From Cognatitamlana onchidii (GTDB lineage Bacteria > Bacteroidota > Bacteroidia > Flavobacteriales > Flavobacteriaceae), in the NCBI RefSeq assembly GCF_004804355.1, contig NZ_SRWZ01000008.1, positions 62,001-126,000 on the forward strand: a DNA stretch of 64,000 nucleotides, given 5' to 3'. A program made the translations under genes and the position numbers. How positions within the stretch are numbered: the stretch's first letter is position 1; each line of letters begins with the position of its first letter. Positions 20,012-27,774 of this stretch are shown here, in pieces. The notes beneath the pieces are model-generated. The model did no database searches. It had not been told where the DNA came from and saw only the letters and a list, made by a program, of their open reading frames with translations.

Positions 20012-22735
20012 TCAATTTAGCTTCGTTTGAAATTTATAGGTACCTGCACCTACATTTTTTAGTTTTTGAGCCTCGTTTTCAGAAGTATTTGGAAGGTAAA
20101 TTTCAGCTGTTGTGTTAGGAGGAATTATTACCTCTAAATTAAACAGATTGTCCTTTACTTCCCAAGAAGATGATGCTTTGCCGTAAGGTGTATTTACGCT
20201 GGCTGATGCCGATGTTAAGAAATCTACATTTGGCACGGGTGCAATTTTTATTTTTTTATAGCCTGGTTCTAAAGATGAAAGTCCCGCTATACGCTCGTAC
20301 ATCCATTGTCCAATGGCTCCATAAGCGTAATGGTTTAAGCTGTTCATTGGTTGCTTGTTATAACCATCTTCTATGCTATAACTATTCCAACGTTCCCACA
20401 TCGTTGTGGCTCCTTGATTGATGGAGTAAAACCAAGATGGATAGGTTTCCTTAAACAGAATATCATACATCAAATCAATTTCTCCAATATCATCTAAAAC
20501 CTTAGGCAAAATGGGAGTACCTAAAAAACCTGTTCCTAAATGATAATCGGCATTTTTAATTTCTTCCAATAAATATTTTTGAGCTTTTAGTTTGGTTTCT
20601 GGTTGTAGCAAATCAAAATATATGGCTAATAAATAGCTAGTTTGGGTTTGTTTTTCATTTATAAATTTTCCGTTTGTATCAAAAAACTTGTTTTCAAAAG
20701 CTAGAGCGATTTGTTTATATAAGTCTTTGTATTTTTTTTCGTCTTCAGTCTTACCAAGAACACCCGCTATTTTCGAAACCAAGTGCGCCGAATGGGCAAA
20801 ATATGCTGTGTTTACAAATAATCTTGGTGTATCGCCTTTATTACCTTCTTTTCCAGATTTTGATGGATAAGGCTGTAACCAATCTGTATAGGAATAAATA
20901 TTGGGAATAAAATCTTTCGATTTAGATTGATAGTAACCAACCCATTTTTTTCCCATATCATAATTCTCTTCCAAAACTGATTTATCTCCTGTGATATTGT
21001 AAATATCCCAAGGAATAATAACACAGGCATCGCCCCAACCTGAACTGGCACTATTTCTTTGTAATATATCAGGGATAACAAATGGCACTAAACCATTATC
21101 ATGTTCAGATTGGGTTTCGCGCATACTTTGCAACCATGCCGTCCAAAACGCATGTCCTTTAAAATTAAACATGGCTGTTGGCGAAATCACTTGCGCATCA
21201 CCAGTCCAACCCAAACGCTCATCACGTTGCGGGCAATCGGTTGGTATATCTAAAAGGTTGTCTCTTAAACCCCAAGTGATATTTTTTTGCAGTTGATTTA
21301 ATTTATCATGTGATGATGTAAACGTTCCATTTTTTTCAAAATTAGAATGTTGCACCAATCCTTTTACCCAAGTTGAATTTGGAGTTGCGGAGGTATCAAA
21401 TCCTGACAATTCTAAATATTGAAATCCGTGAAAGGTAAATTTTGGCGTATACTCGATAAGGCCATCTTTTGATGCGATATAATAATCTGTTGATTTTGCC
21501 GAACGATAATTTGTTGTATAAAACGTACCATCAGACAATAACATTTCTGAAAAGCGAATCTTTAAAGTATCACCTTTTTTCATCGGCACTCTTACTTTTG
21601 GTACGCCTACCATATTTTGTTTCAAATTGAAAATTACAAAAGATGTTGTCGACGATACAATTTCTGCATTCTCAAAAACTGTCATTATTTTTACAGTTTC
21701 ATGACGTTTTGGTTCTAACTTTACACTATCAACTATAGGCTCTATTTCTGTATTTTCCCAAGAGGTATCATCAAACGTATTCATTGTCCAATTGGGCATT
21801 TCCAAATTGGCATCATACACTTCACCATCGAACAGACCTACTAAACGTATTGGCCCATTTGTTGTGCCTTTCCAAGTTTTATCAGAAATAATGGTTTTTT
21901 TTGAACCATCTTTTAAAGCGATTTCTAACTGGCATAAAACTTTTGGAGACGCTAAAAAGTCATAAACAGCTGTTCCTCTGGTAATTCTTCCTGAATGCCA
22001 ACCAGATGCTAATTCTACTGAAATTGCATTTTTTCCTGAAGTTAACATATCGGTTACATCATAGGTCAGTGTTTCAAAACGTTTGTTATAGGGTGTCCAG
22101 CCCGGTGTTAACACATCATCACTAACATCTTTTCCATTCAAATGCACATCAAAAACGCCTTTCGAGGTGATGTATAATCTTGCTGATGCTACATCTGATG
22201 GCAAATCAAACCCTTTACGCAAATATTGTGGTTTGTGCATTAAAAAATCATGCACCCCTTTTATGCTATCTTTTGCAGTATCTAAACCTGCCCATTTTGC
22301 TTTCCAGTCAGAGTTATTTAGTAAGCCCAATTCAAAGGAATTAATTTCGCTCCAGTCTGACACGGTTCCATCTTGGTTCCAATATCGTACTTGCCAAAAT
22401 ACCTTTTGACGCGATTGCAATTCTTCTCCTTGGTAGCTTATGAATGTTGATGTTGAACTTTCCTGCTTTTTAGAGTCCCACAAATCTGGAGTATTCGGTA
22501 ATATTTTTTTTGAAGAGGCTACAACAACTTGATATGCAGATTGCGATTTAACACCTGTTACTACTGGGAGTAACCACGAAAAGGTAGGTTTTGGGTTGTA
22601 AAAACCTATTGGATTTTTAAAACCTTCTGAAACAGTTAATCCTCTAGGTTTATCAATGGGGCTTTTACTACAAGAGACTATTACAATTAAGCATATTATA
22701 AGACATCCCTTAAAAAGTATTAGCTTCTGTTTCAT
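20012..22735 (-). CDS. GH78 alpha-L-rhamnosidase lipoprotein, copy 2 (first gene of five-gene operon)
   Basis: 907 residues with lipobox Cys (IVIVSCSKSP, about residue 22). It has the same domain order as the neighbour and long stretches of near identity: GFKNPIGFY, DCPQRDERLGWTGDAQ with Glu506 as expected general acid, and SIEDGYNKQPMNSLNHYAYGAIGQWMYERI. It is expected to release alpha-L-rhamnose from oligosaccharides in the periplasm. As first gene it carries the operon promoter with a regulon motif at 22802-22816. Downstream in order come GH78 copy 1, GH43, DUF1080 and a sulfatase, all within 33 bp of each other or overlapping, so one transcript encodes debranching, exo-hydrolysis and desulfation together. 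Confidence 0.95.
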   Translation of the reverse strand: MKQKLILFKGCLIICLIVIVSCSKSPIDKPRGLTVSEGFKNPIGFYNPKPTFSWLLPVVTGVKSQSAYQVVVASSKKILPNTPDLWDSKKQESSTSTFISYQGEELQSRQKVFWQVRYWNQDGTVSDWSEINSFELGLLNNSDWKAKWAGLDTAKDSIKGVHDFLMHKPQYLRKGFDLPSDVASARLYITSKGVFDVHLNGKDVSDDVLTPGWTPYNKRFETLTYDVTDMLTSGKNAISVELASGWHSGRITRGTAVYDFLASPKVLCQLEIALKDGSKKTIISDKTWKGTTNGPIRLVGLFDGEVYDANLEMPNWTMNTFDDTSWENTEIEPIVDSVKLEPKRHETVKIMTVFENAEIVSSTTSFVIFNLKQNMVGVPKVRVPMKKGDTLKIRFSEMLLSDGTFYTTNYRSAKSTDYYIASKDGLIEYTPKFTFHGFQYLELSGFDTSATPNSTWVKGLVQHSNFEKNGTFTSSHDKLNQLQKNITWGLRDNLLDIPTDCPQRDERLGWTGDAQVISPTAMFNFKGHAFWTAWLQSMRETQSEHDNGLVPFVIPDILQRNSASSGWGDACVIIPWDIYNITGDKSVLEENYDMGKKWVGYYQSKSKDFIPNIYSYTDWLQPYPSKSGKEGNKGDTPRLFVNTAYFAHSAHLVSKIAGVLGKTEDEKKYKDLYKQIALAFENKFFDTNGKFINEKQTQTSYLLAIYFDLLQPETKLKAQKYLLEEIKNADYHLGTGFLGTPILPKVLDDIGEIDLMYDILFKETYPSWFYSINQGATTMWERWNSYSIEDGYNKQPMNSLNHYAYGAIGQWMYERIAGLSSLEPGYKKIKIAPVPNVDFLTSASASVNTPYGKASSSWEVKDNLFNLEVIIPPNTTAEIYLPNTSENEAQKLKNVGAGTYKFQTKLN

Positions 22736-22770
22736 TGAATGAAAATAAATTAAAATTATTTGTTAAATAT

Positions 22771-22816
22771 GCAATGTCCTTAATTTAAATAAAAAAACTG
22801 TCCTGTAGTATCTAGA
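22771..22816 (-). promoter_or_regulatory. PUL regulon motif of the GH78-GH43-DUF1080-sulfatase operon
   Basis: Motif CCTGTAGTATCTAGA at 22802-22816, 67 bp before the start codon. The -7 position expected 23 nt away (22778-22771, minus strand GACATTGC) matches TAnnTTTG poorly, so this is the one site of twelve with no convincing -7 box at the standard distance. Confidence 0.55.
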
Positions 22817-23031
22817 TTTCAACTAACATTTAAAATCTCATAAAAAACACACTTAAGTAAAATTATATACTGACTAAACTAAAATTAAGCACGAAAATGA
22901 GTTGGTATTAATTAAAGCGAACTGTTTTCCTAAAAAATGAACCACTAAACACTAAATATCATAAAGCCTTTATACGTCATATTGAAAAACCATCATATTT
23001 AATCAATGTCACTATTGTAAAATTACAACCA

Positions 23032-23853
23032 TTAATTATACTGAAACTCACTATCAAGTTTTACATTTTCAAAGGATTCATTTTTGGGAAGGTCAAACGC
23101 ATAACTTGTTTTTTGATCCCAAGGTACCTCTATGTCGTACTTTGTTTTAAACTCCATAACATGACCGCCCCATTTGCGGTCATCAGAAATAAAATGAAAA
23201 TGATGACCAAAGGCATTAATATTACCAATATATTCTGGACAATAAAACCCAACTAATGTTCCACTAATATTTTCAGCTTCAAAAACAGGACGAATAGGTA
23301 ATAGTACATCGAGTCCATCTGTAAATGGTTTTTCTACTTTGGGCACACCTCCAAGTTTAATATAATCGAGTTTTACAGGTACTCTATACGCATAAAAATA
23401 ATGCTCAGATTCCATTTCGGTATTTAGCCTTTTTTGGAACGATGCATAATCTATTGGTCCTTGTACTTGAAAGCTACCGTCCTTATTGAAAAAGGTAGCA
23501 TCGGAATATACAATTTCGTCCTCATCCTGTCCTATAGTTATTTCTCCGTTTTCCCTGATTCGGTAAGGAACGCCATCGAGCATAACTAATTCACCGTCCA
23601 AATAATCAAATGAGCCCAAACCAATATCGCCTTTTGTTTTAAGTTCCGAAACTTTTAAGTCACCATCAAAAACTCTATTTACAAATGCAAACCAAATGGA
23701 GTATTGGTAAAATACATCTGGCTTTGACTCACTATCTACTTTAGATGTTTGCGCAATTTTTTCCTCATCTACTGATTCAGTGAGCTTAGAATTTTCTTTG
23801 CAACCTAAAAATAATGTTAAAACTAGACCGAAAAGCACTATTCTATTTTTCAT
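23032..23853 (-). CDS. Exported lipoprotein homologue of alpha-acetolactate decarboxylase
   Basis: 273 residues with a clear lipobox (LVLTLFLGCKEN, Cys about 18), so extracytoplasmic. The rest matches alpha-acetolactate decarboxylase (BudA/AldC family): QYSIWFAFVNRVFDGD, KTKGDIGLGSFDYLDGELVMLDGVPYRI split over about residues 83-112, DATFF, and GTLVGFYCPEYIGNIN then GHHFHFISDDRKWGGH. The His-x-His plus a third His eleven residues later copies the metal-ligand spacing of the Brevibacillus enzyme (His194, His196, His207). The classical enzyme is cytosolic and makes acetoin from 2-acetolactate. Why an exported copy is third in an operon with a GH67-like and a DUF1593 protein is unknown; a decarboxylase or isomerase acting on a sugar-derived acid is possible. 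Family firm, role open. Confidence 0.85.
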   Translation of the reverse strand: MKNRIVLFGLVLTLFLGCKENSKLTESVDEEKIAQTSKVDSESKPDVFYQYSIWFAFVNRVFDGDLKVSELKTKGDIGLGSFDYLDGELVMLDGVPYRIRENGEITIGQDEDEIVYSDATFFNKDGSFQVQGPIDYASFQKRLNTEMESEHYFYAYRVPVKLDYIKLGGVPKVEKPFTDGLDVLLPIRPVFEAENISGTLVGFYCPEYIGNINAFGHHFHFISDDRKWGGHVMEFKTKYDIEVPWDQKTSYAFDLPKNESFENVKLDSEFQYN

Positions 23854-23867
23854 AATATCTTAAAGTT

Positions 23868-25436
23868 TTAATAATTAGTAACAATAATAACCATGCGTTT
23901 ATAATCAACCAGAGGAACGATGCTATTATCATCTCGAACCTCTAAAATCACATGCAATTCCTTGGTTGCTACGTCAATTGGAATTTTAAACGAGGTTTTA
24001 ATACTGGTATCGTTTTGAATTTTAAGAGGTAGATTATATGGTTTTTTTCCTGCTTCGTGGTATATCCACCACTTATAACTCAAATTATCCCCGTCTGGGT
24101 CTGTAGAACCCGTAGCGTCTAGAACCACCTCTTCATGGTAATTGTATTTTGCCTTTACAATTTGATTTGAACTAACACCATTCAATACCGCAACTGGACG
24201 ATGATTAGCTTTACTAAAAGGTTGAACACACCAATCCATTCTAGCTTTTAAATCATTCCAAATTGCTTTTCGCCAGCGCCAAACAGGAGTATACTCATCA
24301 GCATAAATTTTGCCATCTTCGGGATTTGCCCAAGTATCAAGAATAGAGTCTCCATCAGCATAGGCCTTATATGGTAAATACGGTTGTTCATCTAATTCAA
24401 CAATTGAAAACCCTGAAGGTGGATTAGGCAGTTCTTTAGCTGAATAGCGTCCACCCCAGCCTCCCCAAGAGGGTTCCGAAATATTTGATAAAGCTGGATT
24501 AACAAGCACCAACCAAGGAATAGTGCCTCCCCCACCAATAAAATGATAGGTGTCGCTTACTTTTCTATTTGGATATAAGGCTCCTAGTTCACCATGATTG
24601 GTTTGCACATTTTCTTTAAACCACTGGTGTTGTCCAAATGGTGAATATTCATAAGGTTGCCATACATGAGGCCCAAGATTTGAATTAGACGGACCGCCAA
24701 AACTTTTATTTTGATGGGTGGCCCGAATGTAAAATACCTCTGGGAATTCATGACAAATCCAAGCACCACTTTCATCTTGTCCAGAATTATCATAAACTCT
24801 TAATTTGGAAAGAAATGTTTTGAGTTTTTCTTTTGAATGGTTTGCTTTTAGGTGAAATAAAGCCTGAGCAAGTGTATTCATTCCACCATTTGATAATACT
24901 AAAATAGGTCTGTCATCGTCTTTGAGCATAGCATTTACTATTAATTTAGCGCCATCACTGGTTTTGCCTAAACCTACATCCTTCATCCCATTTCCAGACT
25001 GACCCGAGGCTACGATACTATGTAGATGTTTTGGTGTTTTCCAGCCTTTTTCATGAAGTTGGATGTTTGGATATACTTTTTCATAACCGTCAATGTAATA
25101 ATGAAACAACTCGGGCATCAAAACTTTAACGGTATCCTTCGGGGTTGGTCTAAAATAACGCCCTGTAACTGCTATTAAACCTTCTAAATCAAATGTATTG
25201 GAGTACATCAATAGATGCACAAGTTGCTGTTCATCATCAGGGTCATGCCCTATATCAGACATTAAAATGAATCTGTTTTTAGTCTTTTTTTTATAAATTC
25301 TAGAAACATTTTCACCTTCAATCGCTTCCGTATTAAAATCGATACTGTCCTTCTTTAATTTTCCTTTGTTTCTTGAGCAAGAGCAAACGTTAAAAAGAAT
25401 AAGTATGCAAATTATTGTATAGCTTGTTATTTTCAT
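23868..25436 (-). CDS. DUF1593 nucleoside-hydrolase-like lipoprotein
   Basis: 522 residues with lipobox (NVCSCSRNK). The N-terminal about 350 residues form a nucleoside-hydrolase-like fold: MSDIGHDPDDEQQLVHLLMYSN holds the Asp cluster that binds calcium and ribose in inosine-uridine hydrolases, and VLSNGGMNTLAQAL and LRVYDNSGQDESGAWI follow. The C-terminal about 100 residues are an Ig/cadherin-like DUF1593 C domain (VVLDATGSTDPDGDNLSYKWW). DUF1593 proteins are common in plant- and alga-degrading bacteria, sometimes annotated as cellulose-binding, with activity not established. Its ATG overlaps the stop of the upstream GH67-like gene by 4 bp, so the two are co-translated. An N- or O-glycosidase role on glycan fragments is plausible but unproven. 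Confidence 0.88.
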   Translation of the reverse strand: MKITSYTIICILILFNVCSCSRNKGKLKKDSIDFNTEAIEGENVSRIYKKKTKNRFILMSDIGHDPDDEQQLVHLLMYSNTFDLEGLIAVTGRYFRPTPKDTVKVLMPELFHYYIDGYEKVYPNIQLHEKGWKTPKHLHSIVASGQSGNGMKDVGLGKTSDGAKLIVNAMLKDDDRPILVLSNGGMNTLAQALFHLKANHSKEKLKTFLSKLRVYDNSGQDESGAWICHEFPEVFYIRATHQNKSFGGPSNSNLGPHVWQPYEYSPFGQHQWFKENVQTNHGELGALYPNRKVSDTYHFIGGGGTIPWLVLVNPALSNISEPSWGGWGGRYSAKELPNPPSGFSIVELDEQPYLPYKAYADGDSILDTWANPEDGKIYADEYTPVWRWRKAIWNDLKARMDWCVQPFSKANHRPVAVLNGVSSNQIVKAKYNYHEEVVLDATGSTDPDGDNLSYKWWIYHEAGKKPYNLPLKIQNDTSIKTSFKIPIDVATKELHVILEVRDDNSIVPLVDYKRMVIIVTNY

Positions 25437-27619
25437 TTCTGTTTTTCGGTTCTGGCAATTTCCAAATCCTGTTTAACCCATTTGGTAATTTGATTCCAAT
25501 CTATAATACCTACTCTATTGGTCCATAAAGGATTATGATTTTGTAACATGGCTTGATGAACGTACAGTTTCCAAAAACCTAATGCATTTTCTAAGGCTTT
25601 CACTGCCAAATCTTGGTACTCCTTTTTGTTAGAATTTCTAAATAAGGCTAAATAAGTTGCGCCTTCAATTTTATATCCGTAATATTTCCCTAAAAACGAA
25701 ACGGTTTTTATATCGTTTAAAGTTAACTGTAATTCTCTATTGTTAGTTTCTTCAATTCCCTCCAATTCTTTTAAAGCATTATCTGCGACAGTAATAAGGT
25801 TTTTAGAAACCTCTAGAGGTGTTGTTAAAGTAGTATTGTTTCCTTCGGAAACCATTTTCACATACTCTGGAATGGATTGATTTCCAGATTTGGGATGCAC
25901 TCCTAGTGATATAAACCGATTAACATCATGAAACCCTGTTTCATTTTCCGCTTGACTTGGACGGCTCTTACACCCTTCAATATACCATTGAAAATCGAGA
26001 CTTCCCCAGTGAAAACCTGTAGTCAATGGGTAAACCATAGAGGCATTTTGCCATGCTGAAAATAATTTATTGGCCCCTAGGTCTGGAAAACGACTTCCCA
26101 ATATATCCTTAAATCGCTCATTCGTTATAGAAGGGTCGAAACTTAATCTTCCCCATAACAACCATTGATACCAATGCTTTTCTACTTCAATTTGATTGGG
26201 TGTTTCAGGTGCTTTGGTCAAAAAATCACGCCCCCATATCCATTGATCCGAACCAAAGTAAATACCTTTAGCAACATCTTCATAAGGCAGATTATTAATA
26301 AATTCCCTCGTAAAATCCGGGGCACCCCACCTAAAGTAAAAGGTGTCATCATTTCGTAAGCCCCATAAAGTTTTCATGCCTTCAATTTGCTCTAAATAAT
26401 TAGCATTTTCATGATACGGTTGTTTTGTAGCACTATACACATGCGCTTTGGCATATTTAAAACAAAACAAAAATTCTACATTTTCAGCCTCTACAACAGC
26501 CTTAAATTTTTCAGCAATTTCTTTTGCGCCTGATTGGTGTTGCCTATGTATAAATTTAAATTGTCTTTCAGGCATTTCCTTGGCTGCATCTAAAATACCA
26601 AGACCATAAGTATTATAAGCCCAATCTTCCCGTTCTTGGTGATTCGCTCCTTTCATATTCTCCCCTGTTGTTAATCCAATACCAGCCAAGTCCGGATAGG
26701 TAATAAATAGTTGTTTAATACTTTTTCTAAAATAATCCGTGGTAATTTCATTATCTCTATCGTCTGTGATGCCGTATTTCCCTTGTGTACCATAATCAAA
26801 AATATTCCATGTTACGATAAGGAAATCTATATTTCTACTTTTGCCATAGGACATTACTTTTTTCCAGAATTCAATTTTTTCGTCAATAGTTATTCTTTTT
26901 AAAACTTCTACATTTTCTAAAATTTCTGGTGCATTAAAACCAATGGCCATAAGATTATAGTTTTCCTTCCATTCTACAATAGAACGTTGCACGTCATCTA
27001 ACGCAATATCCTCATATCCAGGCACTTTCACTAACGACGGAAACGGATGTAAGCTCCACAGCGAAATATAGTTATACCGGTAACGTGCCATTGTATCTAT
27101 GTAGTCTTTCCAGAATTCAAAATCCCACATATGTGGTATATTATATTGTGCGGCATCGCAAACATCGGTATAACTCGGCGTACGTACATCTAATGGGATG
27201 TTAAATTTAGGTCCGCGCATCTCCAAATACGGATTTCTTACCATGGTCTTCACCCCTTCTATACCATATAGTTTTATCTGCTCTGTTAACTCCAACGTAC
27301 CATACATTAAACCTGCTTCATCAAAGCCAGCAACTTCTATGTTACCATTTTCTTTTTTTATAGAAAACCCCTCTTTTTTTAGCTGAGATTCCTGTTTTAC
27401 TCTCAATACAATAGTAGCTTTGTCCCTTTCTGATATATCAAATGGTTGGGACATATCACTTCCTACTAACATCAAGTCTTGCAATGCAAAATGTATTCTA
27501 GGATCGTTTGAAGAAGCATAAACACCTATTTTATTTTCGGGTTTTGAACACCCAATTATGAATAAAACAAGACATAAATAAAACACCTTGTACAGAAGTG
27601 TCTTCTTAAAATTGAACAT
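25433..27619 (-). CDS. GH67-like (alpha-glucuronidase-related) lipoprotein, first gene of three-gene operon
   Basis: 728 residues with lipobox (LFIIGCSKPE, Cys about 24). The N-terminal about 110 residues resemble the zincin-like/GH20b fold that precedes the barrel in GH20, GH67 and GH115 (KKENGNIEVAGFDEAGLMYGTLELTEQI). It is followed by a TIM-barrel (MRGPKFNIPLDVRTPSY, MARYRYNYISLWS, PDLAGIGLTTGENM) and a helical C-terminal region. Glu in TTGENM and acidic residues before it are candidate catalytic groups. I cannot assign it to a characterised family with certainty. A protein of similar plan is at 47110-49764. In a polymer rich in uronic acids an uronidase activity is an attractive inference. 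Downstream overlap and spacing (4 bp, 14 bp) put DUF1593 and acetolactate-decarboxylase-like genes in the same operon. Confidence 0.72.
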   Translation of the reverse strand: MFNFKKTLLYKVFYLCLVLFIIGCSKPENKIGVYASSNDPRIHFALQDLMLVGSDMSQPFDISERDKATIVLRVKQESQLKKEGFSIKKENGNIEVAGFDEAGLMYGTLELTEQIKLYGIEGVKTMVRNPYLEMRGPKFNIPLDVRTPSYTDVCDAAQYNIPHMWDFEFWKDYIDTMARYRYNYISLWSLHPFPSLVKVPGYEDIALDDVQRSIVEWKENYNLMAIGFNAPEILENVEVLKRITIDEKIEFWKKVMSYGKSRNIDFLIVTWNIFDYGTQGKYGITDDRDNEITTDYFRKSIKQLFITYPDLAGIGLTTGENMKGANHQEREDWAYNTYGLGILDAAKEMPERQFKFIHRQHQSGAKEIAEKFKAVVEAENVEFLFCFKYAKAHVYSATKQPYHENANYLEQIEGMKTLWGLRNDDTFYFRWGAPDFTREFINNLPYEDVAKGIYFGSDQWIWGRDFLTKAPETPNQIEVEKHWYQWLLWGRLSFDPSITNERFKDILGSRFPDLGANKLFSAWQNASMVYPLTTGFHWGSLDFQWYIEGCKSRPSQAENETGFHDVNRFISLGVHPKSGNQSIPEYVKMVSEGNNTTLTTPLEVSKNLITVADNALKELEGIEETNNRELQLTLNDIKTVSFLGKYYGYKIEGATYLALFRNSNKKEYQDLAVKALENALGFWKLYVHQAMLQNHNPLWTNRVGIIDWNQITKWVKQDLEIARTEKQK

Positions 27620-27634
27620 GGTTATATCTTTTTC

Positions 27635-27680
27635 TAAAGATAAGGAAAGTCTTTTGAGAAACTATCCTGCCCTCTATGGG
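27635..27680 (-). promoter_or_regulatory. PUL regulon motif plus -7 element for the 27619-23032 operon
   Basis: Motif CCTGCCCTCTATGGG at 27666-27680 (less conserved in its second half) and -7 element TATCTTTA (minus strand, 27642-27635) at the standard 23-nt gap, only 15 nt before the start codon. A small inverted repeat, CCCTC/GAGGG, overlaps the motif. Confidence 0.62.
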
Positions 27681-27706
27681 AGGGATAGATTTTATCTGCT
27701 AAAAAA

Positions 27707-27736
27707 AAGACTGAAGAAATTAATTCTTCAGTCTTT
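27707..27736 (-). terminator. Intrinsic terminator after the lyase gene 27775-30543
   Basis: A perfect 13-bp stem, AAAGACTGAAGAA (27707-27719) with TTCTTCAGTCTTT (27724-27736), has a 4-nt loop and on the minus strand is followed by a T run (27706 downward). It lies just beyond the stop codon at 27775 and also separates the lyase from the promoter of the next operon. Confidence 0.88.
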
Positions 27737-27774
27737 CATATGGGTAAAAATATAGTAGTACCAAACCGCGATTG

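Noticed and set aside
27664-27690. Inverted repeat CCCTC-GAGGG that could be a terminator
   Set aside because: No T run on either strand; it coincides with the promoter motif of the 27619 gene and is more likely incidental or part of a binding site.
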